Assembly: GCA_019747875.1 (NCBI GenBank)
Contig: JAIEQI010000074.1
Span: forward strand, 1 to 60,117
Length of the DNA stretch: 60,117 nucleotides
DNA from: Candidatus Obscuribacterales bacterium
GTDB lineage: Bacteria; Cyanobacteriota; Vampirovibrionia; Obscuribacterales; Obscuribacteraceae
Reading direction: 5' to 3'
Within the stretch, counting starts at the first letter, position 1; each line of letters starts with the position of its first letter. The notes beneath the pieces were generated by a model. The model saw only the letters and a program-made list of their open reading frames with translations. It was not told where the DNA came from and made no database searches. The translations under genes were made by a program, and so were the position numbers. Positions 1 to 9,627 of this stretch are shown in pieces.

Positions 1-125
1 GTGAATCGGGCAAAAAAATCGGAGCCGGCAAGATGCCGGCGCTCCCGGGATCGAAGCAAAATCGAAAGGGTGAATCGCCCAAGGAAAAACGGAGCCGGCA
101 AGGTGCCGGCGCTCCAGGAATCGAA
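1..125. repeat. Two copies of a ~69-bp GC-rich dispersed repeat
   Basis: Two units begin with the same GTGAATCG at 1 and 70. Each contains GAGCCGGCAAGATGCCGGCG (22-41; one base differs at 92-111) followed by a CTCC(C/A)GG(G/A)ATCGAA block. The core is an inverted repeat of two GCCGGC hexamers around five bases. The same core recurs six times in the array at the right edge of the window, so this is a dispersed intergenic repeat family of the genome. The window starts inside or at the edge of the element, so its left boundary is unknown. Nothing suggests that it is coding. Confidence 0.8.
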
Positions 126-149
126 CAAGGACAATTCTCTGGTAAGGCT

Positions 150-1646
150 ATGGGCGGACGGGACGTCCGCGCTCCTTACGCGAACGAATCCAGGAACGAA
201 TCGAGGAACGAATCCAGGAACGAATCGAGGAACGAGTCCAGGAATGAATCGAGGAATGTATCGAGGAAGGAATCGAGGAACGAATCGAGGAACAAATCCA
301 GGAACGAGTCAAGGAAGGGATTGAGGAACGAATCGAGGAATGAATCGAGGAAGGAATCGAGGAAGGAATCGAGGAAGGCATCGAGGAACGAGTCCAGGAA
401 TGAATCGAGGAACGAATCTAAGAACGAATCTAAGAACGAATCCGCTTACTCTATTGTCGAGAGCTTCGCGAAATCGCACCATAAATCGCCGAAACAAGCA
501 AGCCGGGGCAAGAAGCGAAAGTCAATGGTGGACGTTGATTCGGATACGATTGCCGAGGTCCTCGAGATGCTTGAGGTCGAGAAGGAAGCACTATCCTTGG
601 AAGTTGATGGACATAAGATCTCGTTTTCGAGTTTGAATAAGGTTCTCTGGCCGGGTTTGGGGCGCAAGTACAAGCCCGTGACTAAGAGGGATTATGCAAG
701 ATACTTATGTAAAGTGGCACCTGTGCTTCTCGCTCATTTGAAAAACAGACCGCTTACATTGATTCGCTACCCAAATGGCGTCGAAGGAAATCGATTTTTC
801 CAAAAACATTGGGAACATAAGGTCCCTGAGTTCGTTGAAACGATCACTTACTTTTCAGAGAAAGAGAATCAAGACGACGAGTTCTTGCTTTGCAATAATC
901 TGCCCACGCTCTTGTGGTTGGCTCAGATTGCAGATCTGGAATTGCACACAGTGCACACAAGGATCGATCCCGAGCCCGATGCAAAAGACCTGCCTCGGAC
1001 ATTTACAGGGTCGCTCGAAAACATCAATAAGTCTTTACTGAATTATCCTGATTATGTAGTTCTCGATCTCGATCCGTATTTATACAGTGGAAAGGAGGCT
1101 GCTAATGAGGAGCCGGAACTGAATAAGAAGGGTTTCAAAAAGGTCTCCGAATTGGCTTCGATGCTGAAAGATATATTGGATAGCTTGGGATTGAAAGGCT
1201 TCATCAAAACATCCGGAAAGACTGGTCTGCATATTTACGTTCCGGTTGTTCGCAATGCAGATAATGAAGAGCTTCGTGCTTTTGCAGCGACACTTGCTAA
1301 ACACTGCTATGAGAAGAATCCAAAGGATGTCACTATTGATTGGGCGGTAAAGAAGCGGACGGGAAAAGTATTTTTCGATTTCAACATGAACGCAAGGGGC
1401 AAAACACTCGCTTCAATTTATTCACCGAGAAATTCGATTCTTGGCACGGTGTCGACGCCATTGAATTGGGATGAGCTAGGCACTGTGTATCCAACGGATT
1501 TCACTATGGACACTGTTCCCGATCGCTTAGCTGAAGTAGGCGACCTTTGGGAAGACATCCTTTATGAAAAGAACGATCTGCAGAAATTCATAGAGCAGGT
1601 GCGAGCTCAAGATCCAAAAAAGACCAAATCTCGACGGGCAAGATGA
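150..1646 (+). CDS. LigD-type primase-polymerase (PolDom) protein with repetitive N-terminal extension
   Basis: The C-terminal ~360 residues match the polymerase domain of bacterial DNA ligase D (archaeo-eukaryotic primase superfamily), which adds nucleotides during non-homologous end joining. Visible features are the entry motif Leu-Asn-Lys-Val-Leu-Trp-Pro, the catalytic acidic motif LDLDP, the TSGKTGLHIYVP block and the late NMNARGKTLASIYSPR block. No ligase or nuclease domain is attached, so this is a stand-alone PolDom; no Ku or ligase gene is nearby. The start is uncertain. The frame is open back to an ATG at 33 inside a dispersed repeat; ATG 150 has a GGTAAGG-like stretch close upstream but also lies next to a repeat; ATG 525 just precedes the conserved part and would exclude the Asn-Glu-Ser-Arg repeat. 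Domain call confident, start not. Confidence 0.85.
   Translation: MGGRDVRAPYANESRNESRNESRNESRNESRNESRNVSRKESRNESRNKSRNESRKGLRNESRNESRKESRKESRKASRNESRNESRNESKNESKNESAYSIVESFAKSHHKSPKQASRGKKRKSMVDVDSDTIAEVLEMLEVEKEALSLEVDGHKISFSSLNKVLWPGLGRKYKPVTKRDYARYLCKVAPVLLAHLKNRPLTLIRYPNGVEGNRFFQKHWEHKVPEFVETITYFSEKENQDDEFLLCNNLPTLLWLAQIADLELHTVHTRIDPEPDAKDLPRTFTGSLENINKSLLNYPDYVVLDLDPYLYSGKEAANEEPELNKKGFKKVSELASMLKDILDSLGLKGFIKTSGKTGLHIYVPVVRNADNEELRAFAATLAKHCYEKNPKDVTIDWAVKKRTGKVFFDFNMNARGKTLASIYSPRNSILGTVSTPLNWDELGTVYPTDFTMDTVPDRLAEVGDLWEDILYEKNDLQKFIEQVRAQDPKKTKSRRAR
153..175. repeat. Dispersed repeat containing GGACGGGACGTCC
   Basis: This 23-bp block begins GGCGGACGGGACGTC and ends CGCTCC. The reverse complement of 57618-57640 starts with the same 15 bases and differs only by a small local rearrangement in the last third. 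Two copies 57 kb apart in opposite orientation, one upstream of a gene and one downstream of a gene, indicate a second dispersed intergenic repeat. It lies directly before the 12-bp minisatellite. Confidence 0.55.
183..443 (+). repeat. 12-bp minisatellite, about 22 units (Asn-Glu-Ser-Arg frame)
   Basis: A GAACGAATCGAG-like 12-bp unit repeats about 22 times without any indel that breaks the triplet phase. Read in the frame of the downstream polymerase gene it gives Asn-Glu-Ser-Arg tetrapeptides with Lys, Ala, Val and Gly-Leu variants. Several other frames on both strands are also free of stops, a simple consequence of the repeat, so openness alone does not prove translation. It may be a disordered N-terminal extension of the polymerase protein or an untranslated repeat upstream of it. 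Confidence 0.8.
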
Positions 1647-1710
1647 GTCACTGATTCATAGTAACTGCCCCGGATACCTATAGCATCAGAGCTCTGAGGC
1701 GTTCGCTCTT

Positions 1711-1751
1711 AGTTTAGCCCCTGATGGGGGCTCAACTATATAGTTTTTTTT
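1711..1751 (+). terminator. Rho-independent terminator after the LigD-type gene
   Basis: The stem AGCCCC/GGGGCT with a short loop at 1715-1732 is extended by an outer AGTT/AACT pairing. It is followed by a TATAG spacer and a run of eight or more T residues ending near 1751. It lies 65-105 bases after the polymerase stop codon and before the next gene on the same strand. Confidence 0.65.
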
Positions 1752-1896
1752 CAGATTCTTGCTGGTAGTTCTCTTTCGCGTCGAAAATCTCCGTGATTCT
1801 TGACCTGTCTGTGTTCGGGGATTGGGCGGTATACTCACAAGGTCCTCATCTTTTTCTGTTTTATTTAGAGCATCAAATAAAACGAGGACTAAGACA

Positions 1897-2220
1897 ATGA
1901 GAATACAAAATATCGTCCTGGCAATTGCAGTTATCGCTATTTGTCCTTTATCGGCATCGGCTCAAGCTTTTGGCAATCTCAACATCAATCTGAACGATGT
2001 AATGGTCGGCCAGCGTATGCAAGACATGTCTCAGCAATTATCGAGTGTTGATGCCTCTGCTTTCAAAGCGAAGAAACAGCGCAAACATGATAAGAAGAAC
2101 AAGAACCATCGGATGGCGCTTTTGCACGATGCAAACTCGCAGAATACCGCCGCTGATGCAAATCAAGCAGTTGATGAGAACGCCATCCCGGCTACAGGTG
2201 TAAATCCAGTGCCGAACTAG
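1897..2220 (+). CDS. Small exported basic protein, unknown function
   Basis: The 107-residue product has a clear Sec signal peptide (MRIQN start, hydrophobic core, cleavage expected after Ala-Ser-Ala). A short Asn/Leu-rich stretch follows, then a strongly basic cluster (Lys-Lys-Gln-Arg-Lys-His-Asp-Lys-Lys) around residues 58-75. I chose ATG 1897 because it starts the signal peptide and has GAGG about ten bases upstream; the frame is open further upstream without a better start. I recognise no family. The stop TAG shares the palindrome CTAG at 2217-2220 with the stop of the convergent adhesin gene. Confidence 0.65.
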   Translation: MRIQNIVLAIAVIAICPLSASAQAFGNLNINLNDVMVGQRMQDMSQQLSSVDASAFKAKKQRKHDKKNKNHRMALLHDANSQNTAADANQAVDENAIPATGVNPVPN

Positions 2221-5200
2221 TTGGCTTTGGAAGACTTGTAAATCGGCTTACGTTGTTGTTGTCCAAGTAGAAACACAGCGGCCGCACTTTTGAGCATTCT
2301 CTGAGCAATTAATTGAGCCTCTTTATCATGCTTATCTAAGACTTTGAGTACAGAAGTCAGTGCTGACAAAGCAGAGAATTCCGACGTAAACACTCTCTTC
2401 GTGCCGATTGTTATAGAAGACAGCTGTCTGTAGCCAATCGCGGATGGGTTTAGGTCATCAAATTGTAAGTTGTGCTTGTTGCTGACCACGATTTGTCTGC
2501 CGATCGGAACTTCCATTTTTGATCCGTCAACTACGGCGAAAACAGAGCCCTGGTGATCGTCATGCAAATTTAGCAGTGCAACACTATTAGCTGATTGGAA
2601 GATCAGGACCGCCGAACCGCGATCCAGCGTAAATGTTGCCAGTGGTGTCCGAATTTCGGTGTCGGTCTTCGCAAAGACAAGACCGTTGCCAGTGGGCATG
2701 TTGATGAACGAAACCTGCCCGTTTGTCTCCAGGTTGGGCTGGAAATACATGAGCTGCGTAAACCCTGCTAATTGCTTTGCAAGAGCGGATTGCGCCACAC
2801 TGTTTGTTTTCGAATCGAGCTGACCAAACTTATCAGGATCTGATTCCGGGGTCTGGTCTGTAGAGATAATGGTGCCAAACGGTCTTGCGCCGGTCAGATT
2901 TGGGTTAAGAGAAAACAGCGGAGGCGGCGCTGCCGACCCCAATATTGGCGGAGTCGGAGCAGGCGGCGATATGACCGCTCCCACCAGAGTATTAATACTT
3001 ATCCCGCCTGAAAGCGTAATGGTTGTCGGTGTGGCGCCATTGAAGACTACGTTGCCGTTTGTCGCCCCAATAGTTACACCCGGCCCCGCGACTATTCCGT
3101 TAGTTCCGAAAAAGACTCCCGAACCATTGCTACTACTGGCCGTCACCGTCGGTGGAGTCGTTCCGGCCACGAGTGGACCTAGTGGGCCGCTTGTGATAAC
3201 CGTGCTGCCAATGGAGCTAATCGGATTGGCTATGTTGATGGCTCCTGCCAAGTTGTTGTTCTGGATCAGCAAACTGCCAGCAGCAGTTATTGCTGTGCCG
3301 CCTGCTAAATTGTTCACAAAAATATCACCAAAGGTGGTGTTGCCATTAGTTAGCGAAACGGGACCTTGCGAAGAAATCAACGAATTTGAGAAGATACTGC
3401 CATTGCTTGTAAATGAGAAGCCGCTGCCCGTCTGGATGTTGCCGAGCGCTGCAGTAGTTGTGGAATTGTTGATCGTAGCGGCTCCAGCTGTGCTTAGTGT
3501 CAGTGTTCCAGGAGTGCCGTTTGCAAGGATATTCACCTGCAGCGGTGAAGCGGTCGTCCCGATGTTGCCACCACCTGTAATATTTAAGGTGTTTGCATTT
3601 ATCGTTGCGCCTGGAGCCTGGGTGATGCCGGTGCTTGATTGGATGTTAACTGTTCCATTTGCCGTAAATGCCGTTACTGTAGGATTTGTATAAGTATTGA
3701 AAAGGTTGCTGAAGATAAGGCTGTTTCCACTGATCGAACCAATAAACTGCACTTCCGAAGTAGCTCCGGAGCTTATTGAAACCGCTTGATTTTGTATGAA
3801 GCCCTGGCTGCTCGGTAGATTCAGCACGTTCGTCACTGAAAGTACTGGAGGTGTGACTGCATATGTTTTTGTCGTGGGCGTAATGTTAATGGAAACGCCC
3901 GGATTAACTGAGGTTATCTGCTGCGTTTCCGACACTGCATTTGCCGTTACGGTAGGAAATGTTGTGTATGTATTAGTGACATCCACTGTTATAGAAACGC
4001 CCGGATTGACACCCGAGATCACCTGCGTTTCACTAAGAGAATTGCCGGCTATCGTGACAGTTTGACCGATTCCAAATCCGCTAGTATCTGCGACGGCAAT
4101 CGTGGAATTGGACTGCACTGCAGGAATGTTGGTTGCAGTTTGGTTGAACTCCGGGTTGGAGAGCTGCACTGTCTGTAAGGCGATATAGCCGGTGGTATCG
4201 GCCATCGTTAGCGTAGTGGTTCCAGGTGTCAGTGGTAATGGATTGGTGGCGTTATTCAGCACATTAGGAATGCTTGTATTGGTAGCCGTTTGTGAGAGGC
4301 TGTATGCCGATACCGTCACACTAGCTCCGTAGTTATTCGCAAGAGGGGCTACCGTGATAGAAGTATTGGCAGAAAGACCTGTTATTACCTGCGTCTCTGT
4401 GTTGGTACCATCTGTAATCGTTACTGTCTGACCGATTGCAAATCCACTCGTTGAACCGACGTCAATTATTGATGTTCCTGCGTTCAATGTATTCGTAGGT
4501 GTCTGTTGGAAGATTGCTCCGCCGCTTACATCTATTGTTCCATTCACCGTGACCTTTCCGGTTGGCGCACTCAAATTGACAGTGCCTCCCGGTCCAGGTG
4601 TTGCGTTCTGTCCAAATTGCAGAGGGTTAGCGGGAAATTTATATTGAGCGGCTCCGGCCGTTACTGAAATGCCATTGTTCTCTACTGTAATTCCACCGGC
4701 ACCATTATTGGTGACTGAAATTGTGCCGCCGCTCCACCCATTTGCAGTTAGTTTGCCTGTCGAGGTTCCATTGATGTCGAATGTATTGGTGCTGTTCTCG
4801 AGGATAGTAAGTGTACCGCCGAATCCCGCACTGTATGCAGACGTGGTGGAGGCTTTTCCGCCATCGGCATGTAGATCTCCCGATATGATGACCTCACCCT
4901 GCGGCGCCTGAATATTGATGTGTCCGCCGGATCCCGCGTATCCGGATAAGGTTGCATCGGGTGCTGTCACAAGAACAGAGTTCGAGGCAATGTTTATTCC
5001 ACCTGAATTATTGGTGATGTTGATGGTTCCGGCGTCACCGTTTCCGGCTGTGCCGGTTCCCCCATTTGCTGTGAGATTGCCGGATATAAAGTTGCTTGTG
5101 GCACTGGAACCGATACTTAGCGTTGTGCTGCTGTTCGAGAGCAGTGTCATAAAGCCGGCCATTCCCCCGAAGTTTGATCCGGATGCGCCAGATACGTCTA

Positions 5201-8200
5201 GATTGCCTGTTACAGCTAGTGGTCCGCCGCTTGCGTTGAGCGTTAAGGTTCCGCCGTTACCTCCGAAGCTAGTTGCACTTGCCGCAGAATTCGCCACAAG
5301 GCTGAGGGCACCATTGTCAACTTGTATGCCGCCGGAGCCGAGATTGCTGACGTAGATGGTTCCAGCAGAGTAACCGTCTACAGTGATCGAGCCGGAGACG
5401 CCGGCAACAGGTACTCCGGGAAGTGTTCCAATCACAAACGGATTGCTGCTGTTGCTGGTTATCGAAATCGTACCGCCGACTCCAGCATCGACATCGCCTA
5501 CGGCGCTAGGTGCACCACCTATGGCGGCAAGAGAAACCTGGCTGAGGACTGGTCCCATTGGTGCATTTAAGTTTATGCTTCCGCCATTTCCTGCGGGAAA
5601 ATTGGTCGTAGCCGAAGCTGCTAGAACAGTAATGTTTCCGGTTGCATCAATGAGTATGCCACCGGTGCCGTTGTTGTTAACGGTGATTGCTCCACCAGTA
5701 CCGACATTCGGCATTGGTAGCGTGGCTGGTCCCGCGGGCGGAGTTCCGGACCCCACTACATTGCCGTTTGCGGTCAATGTTCCGGTTACGCCGTTGCTGC
5801 CGGTTGGGGTTCCTATCTCGAATTGCGTGGAGCTGTTTGTTGTGATGGTTATAGATCCGCCATTGCCACTATTTTTGGCGGCGCTTGATCCGCCACCGCT
5901 AGCATCAATTCCAGATTTCGTGAAAACAGTAGTACCATTAAGGATTATGGTGCCACCATAACCTGCATGGTAGGTTTTGTTGGCTGCAGCCGCTTGGACC
6001 GAAAGCGAGTTGCTCTCGACGATAATTCCGCCGCCTAAATTAGTGACGGATATCAATCCGCCTGTTCCAAATGCACTGGTCATTGTTGGAGCAATGGTGC
6101 TTCCGTTTGCACTAAGAATACCTTGAATACCATTTGTGGGAGCTGCAGCGGCCCCGATATCGAATGCGGTGCTGCTATTGACAGTAATAAATATTTGTCC
6201 GCCATTGCCACCTGGATTTCCAGTTTGGCTCGCATCATTGTAATTGCTTGCGGCCCCGCTCGCGTCGAGACCTGCTCCAGTTATTGCCAGCGTGCCAGCT
6301 GCCGTAAGTGTAATTACGGGGCCAATTCCGGAATTGACAAGTGTGTTTGCCCCAGCGAGTGGATCAACAAGCGAATTGCTGCCTGCTTGTGGTGCCAGCG
6401 TTAGAGGAAAAACACCGGTACCATCGATGGCAATGTTTGACGCGCTGACGACTGTTAACTTGCCGCCATTGCCACCGCCGACAGCGCCTTGTGCCGAAAC
6501 AGTCATGGAGGTCGGTCCCAGATTGATCGTTCCTGCGGCTCCGGTTCCCGTTCCTGTAATGAAAATTTGACCACCATTTCCGCCACTGCCGTTCGCGACT
6601 ACAAATCCTCCCGTGGCGTCGGCCGTCAGCGATCCCTGTCCGCTGAATGAGGCTGCTTGTAGGCTTATGGTGCCACCATCGATTCCCTGTCCATTTGCCG
6701 GATTCGGTGCTGCCGCGCTTGCTGAGATGATTGGGCCGCCAGTAAATGTTAGCGTTCCGTTTGCGCTTAAGGTGATGTTTGCTGACGGTATGCCATTGCA
6801 ATTTGGTCCGCATCCGCCTGGCAGATTGCCGGCGGGCAAGCTTGTGTTGAGATTGCTTATGTTGGCTCCGACAGTAAGGTTTTGCCCAGACTGAACAAGT
6901 ATGCTCGTCGTTTGAGTGGTGTTAACTCCATTTGCCGGCGCCGGCAATAAGACTGATCCGCCCTCAGCCCTAATCACCCCATTCAACGATATTGAAGAGG
7001 AAGTGAGGGTTGAATAAGTGAGGGTTCCGGATTCTGCTCCGTTTAAATAGACATAGTTGTTCGGTGTTACTTGAGCAGTTGCAATGGTTATATTTCCGGC
7101 ACCGGCATTGCTACCATTTGTAGTGTCAAAGGTATTAACTGCACCAAGCGAGATTGAAGTGGTTGCGGCGCCCGAATTATTTCCTGCGAAGATACTCAGG
7201 TTGCCATTTGTGTTGATGACGTTCGACATGGAATTGCCGTTGGACAATCCATAAGTGCTGATCGTCGATGCCGCTGGAAATGTCACAATACCAGTACCAG
7301 CGCCTGAACCGGCAAAAGCTACGACTTGCACGTGTCCACCGGCGAAGCCTGCCCCGGCATTGAAACCAATGGTCGAAATGGAGTTCAAATTGTTTGTTCC
7401 ACCGCCGGTCATATCGACAAAGCCGCCAGCCGCAGAAGGTCCACTTACACTGACCTTTGAATTTATGGTATCGCCTGTGACATTAAACGTCTGGCTGTAC
7501 TGTGCTTGCATGTTCGCACCAGCAAGCATTACTACACTACCGCCATGATTACCTGAGCCGCCTGCCGTACTGACTGAAATTGCATTTGCTCCTGTGGCAA
7601 TGTTGCCGCCTGCAAATAGTCCAAGATGTCCCCCTGGTCCGTTAACAACTATTGCGGGATTGCCATCCGTAGTAATCGATCCATTGAGTGTGATGCCATT
7701 TCCGGCGATGATTGTGACGGGAACTGCATTGGTAGAAATTGACCCAACTGAAATTGAAGAGTTCACCAATGTTGTGGAACTGAGGACGGAATTATTTGCG
7801 ACCATTCCATTGTTTATAGTCATTGCTTGAACTGTGGGCACGCCCGTCATTAATACAACTTCGCCGCCAAGATTGACCGCTGTACCAGCTGTGTTGATGG
7901 AACCGGCGTTGATCGCAGTTGTAGCTCCGGCGCCGGCAATCATAACGACATTGCCGTTATTCCCGCCGCCGCCTCCTGTCAAAATTCCGCCCTGAAGCCC
8001 ATTTGTGGTTATAACCCCAGCGTTTGCAGCTGTTCCTGGAAACGCTACTATTGTGACATTGCCCCCAGAGCCAGCGGTCGCTGTAGTTTGAAGCGCGCTG
8101 GTTGCACCACCCGGTGTCGTCAGATTCGACAGATCTACAAAGCCACCGGCTGTAGTACCGCCTGCGATTGTCAAAACTGTAGCATTATCTCCAGCTCCAC

Positions 8201-9479
8201 CGTTTTGCCCGGAAGTTGTGGCGCTGCCGGGAGTAGGGGGTGCTGTTGAGAAAGACGTACCGGCCATGATGATGACGTTGCCACCGGCCCCGGCTGGCTG
8301 GGTAGTGTTTATTGAGCCGCCGGCAGTGCTTGTGATGTTACCTGAGGCAATGATAGCTAGAGCACCGACAGCGCTTATGTTGTTATTGATCTGAATGTTT
8401 CCCTGGTTGAAAAATGTTGGATCACCCAGTATCTGTATAGAACCCAACATTAGATCTGGGGTTGCAGCATTGAGATGCATTATTCCAGTGCTAGCGTTTA
8501 CTTGTCCGCTAAGTGTGTTCACATCCACATTGAGGATGCCGTTGCCACTCCACAAATTCAGCTCTCTGGTGATGATGTCACCGCCGAAAAGGTCCAGATT
8601 GAACTTTTCAATGAATGACCCGTCGCGAACATTTATCGATCCAAGCTGGGCCAGCAGTGTGCCACCTGTATTGTTGATCAGCAGGTTGCTGGCGCTGGTA
8701 CTGTTGAAATTGATGTTACCAGCTATAGAATTGATGGTTCCGGCATTGATGATAGAGGCAATCGAATTGTTCACGCCTGTGACAAGATTGATGTTATTCA
8801 TTGCTTGAATCACAGGGGTAGCTGCGCTTACTCCTGTAGGCAGTGAGTTTATGATCGAGCCGCCAGCAGTCATGTTCAAATTCGCTGAACTTATTATCTG
8901 ACCAGCATTGACGATGTTCATTGCAGCCACGAGCGACAGATCTACTGCACCTGGAGCCAGGATCCCCGAGTTTACTGGAGGCATGCTACTTATTATGCCG
9001 CCGACGTTATTCATAATGTTCGCGGCGTTTATTACCGCATTGAGATTCTGCGGCACCGCGTACAAATTTCCGCTGTTAGTCAAGTTACCGCTAAGGTTGA
9101 GGCTGGAGGCTGTTTGGATAGCTGTCACTCCTGCTGGTATTACAAAGGTGCCAGTAGGGCTGAAGCGATCCGTTACGTTAAAGCTGCCACCGATGGCTGA
9201 TCCTTGTCCCGAGAGTATCAGGTTCTGCCCACCGTTATTTGCTTGCCACAACGCTATGCGCTCTGCCGGAGTTATGAGATCGTTGATTTCGATGGACCTT
9301 GTCGTGTCGCCGACGAGGATCTGTCCAGCGCGCCTTGCAGCGACACTTCTGTCAGTGGACGAAAGATCGAGGTCTAACGCCTGACCGCTTGCTCCGACGT
9401 ATAGAGCATTATCGAGAAGCAGCCAAGCTGCAGTAAATGCGATTAGACTTCTCTTCTTTTGAATTGTTGCCACGTTCAA
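2217..9479 (-). CDS. Giant haemagglutinin-like beta-helix surface protein with FecR-like C-terminus
   Basis: The 2420-residue exported protein begins with a signal-like hydrophobic segment (residues ~10-32). It then has a region typical of filamentous haemagglutinin/TPS-secreted proteins (ITPAERIALWQ, repeated asparagine- and glycine-rich NITISAN-like strands). Residues ~100-1650 and ~1940-2140 are Gly/Asn/Thr/Ser-rich strands expected to form a right-handed beta-helix. Residues ~1655-1930 hold several copies of a different module with a SGFxIGQTVTI ... ETQVI pattern. Residues ~2230-2310 resemble a FecR domain (EIRTPLATFTLDRGSAVLIF), followed by a charged helical tail. The start is TTG with AAAGGAG five bases upstream. 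It probably acts at the cell surface in adhesion or biofilm; the substrate is unknown. No dedicated TpsB transporter is nearby. Confidence 0.85.
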   Translation of the reverse strand: MNVATIQKKRSLIAFTAAWLLLDNALYVGASGQALDLDLSSTDRSVAARRAGQILVGDTTRSIEINDLITPAERIALWQANNGGQNLILSGQGSAIGGSFNVTDRFSPTGTFVIPAGVTAIQTASSLNLSGNLTNSGNLYAVPQNLNAVINAANIMNNVGGIISSMPPVNSGILAPGAVDLSLVAAMNIVNAGQIISSANLNMTAGGSIINSLPTGVSAATPVIQAMNNINLVTGVNNSIASIINAGTINSIAGNINFNSTSASNLLINNTGGTLLAQLGSINVRDGSFIEKFNLDLFGGDIITRELNLWSGNGILNVDVNTLSGQVNASTGIMHLNAATPDLMLGSIQILGDPTFFNQGNIQINNNISAVGALAIIASGNITSTAGGSINTTQPAGAGGNVIIMAGTSFSTAPPTPGSATTSGQNGGAGDNATVLTIAGGTTAGGFVDLSNLTTPGGATSALQTTATAGSGGNVTIVAFPGTAANAGVITTNGLQGGILTGGGGGNNGNVVMIAGAGATTAINAGSINTAGTAVNLGGEVVLMTGVPTVQAMTINNGMVANNSVLSSTTLVNSSISVGSISTNAVPVTIIAGNGITLNGSITTDGNPAIVVNGPGGHLGLFAGGNIATGANAISVSTAGGSGNHGGSVVMLAGANMQAQYSQTFNVTGDTINSKVSVSGPSAAGGFVDMTGGGTNNLNSISTIGFNAGAGFAGGHVQVVAFAGSGAGTGIVTFPAASTISTYGLSNGNSMSNVINTNGNLSIFAGNNSGAATTSISLGAVNTFDTTNGSNAGAGNITIATAQVTPNNYVYLNGAESGTLTYSTLTSSSISLNGVIRAEGGSVLLPAPANGVNTTQTTSILVQSGQNLTVGANISNLNTSLPAGNLPGGCGPNCNGIPSANITLSANGTLTFTGGPIISASAAAPNPANGQGIDGGTISLQAASFSGQGSLTADATGGFVVANGSGGNGGQIFITGTGTGAAGTINLGPTSMTVSAQGAVGGGNGGKLTVVSASNIAIDGTGVFPLTLAPQAGSNSLVDPLAGANTLVNSGIGPVITLTAAGTLAITGAGLDASGAASNYNDASQTGNPGGNGGQIFITVNSSTAFDIGAAAAPTNGIQGILSANGSTIAPTMTSAFGTGGLISVTNLGGGIIVESNSLSVQAAAANKTYHAGYGGTIILNGTTVFTKSGIDASGGGSSAAKNSGNGGSITITTNSSTQFEIGTPTGSNGVTGTLTANGNVVGSGTPPAGPATLPMPNVGTGGAITVNNNGTGGILIDATGNITVLAASATTNFPAGNGGSINLNAPMGPVLSQVSLAAIGGAPSAVGDVDAGVGGTISITSNSSNPFVIGTLPGVPVAGVSGSITVDGYSAGTIYVSNLGSGGIQVDNGALSLVANSAASATSFGGNGGTLTLNASGGPLAVTGNLDVSGASGSNFGGMAGFMTLLSNSSTTLSIGSSATSNFISGNLTANGGTGTAGNGDAGTINITNNSGGINIASNSVLVTAPDATLSGYAGSGGHINIQAPQGEVIISGDLHADGGKASTTSAYSAGFGGTLTILENSTNTFDINGTSTGKLTANGWSGGTISVTNNGAGGITVENNGISVTAGAAQYKFPANPLQFGQNATPGPGGTVNLSAPTGKVTVNGTIDVSGGAIFQQTPTNTLNAGTSIIDVGSTSGFAIGQTVTITDGTNTETQVITGLSANTSITVAPLANNYGASVTVSAYSLSQTATNTSIPNVLNNATNPLPLTPGTTTLTMADTTGYIALQTVQLSNPEFNQTATNIPAVQSNSTIAVADTSGFGIGQTVTIAGNSLSETQVISGVNPGVSITVDVTNTYTTFPTVTANAVSETQQITSVNPGVSINITPTTKTYAVTPPVLSVTNVLNLPSSQGFIQNQAVSISSGATSEVQFIGSISGNSLIFSNLFNTYTNPTVTAFTANGTVNIQSSTGITQAPGATINANTLNITGGGNIGTTASPLQVNILANGTPGTLTLSTAGAATINNSTTTAALGNIQTGSGFSFTSNGSIFSNSLISSQGPVSLTNGNTTFGDIFVNNLAGGTAITAAGSLLIQNNNLAGAINIANPISSIGSTVITSGPLGPLVAGTTPPTVTASSSNGSGVFFGTNGIVAGPGVTIGATNGNVVFNGATPTTITLSGGISINTLVGAVISPPAPTPPILGSAAPPPLFSLNPNLTGARPFGTIISTDQTPESDPDKFGQLDSKTNSVAQSALAKQLAGFTQLMYFQPNLETNGQVSFINMPTGNGLVFAKTDTEIRTPLATFTLDRGSAVLIFQSANSVALLNLHDDHQGSVFAVVDGSKMEVPIGRQIVVSNKHNLQFDDLNPSAIGYRQLSSITIGTKRVFTSEFSALSALTSVLKVLDKHDKEAQLIAQRMLKSAAAVFLLGQQQRKPIYKSSKAN

Positions 9480-9627
9480 TCCGGCTCCTTTAGTGAGCGT
9501 TTGGTTAGTGTAAATTCGTGCAGCGTCATTGCGCTTTTGGTTGTTGCGTAATTACAGCTGGATCTTGTAACTGAGTAGTTCCGGTTCGCGCGCATGGCAC
9601 AATCTTGGCTGCGTCGGCTCGCCGTGC

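Noticed and set aside
1..324. Frame with Thr-Asn-Pro-Gly repeats at the left edge
   Set aside because: It is an alternative reading of the 12-bp minisatellite and stops inside it; only the frame leading into the polymerase domain makes sense.
2869..9384. Many plus-strand open frames antisense to the adhesin gene
   Set aside because: They are Pro/Val/Leu-rich shadows of the Gly/Asn repeat composition, lack ribosome sites and signals, and overlap one long gene with a credible start.
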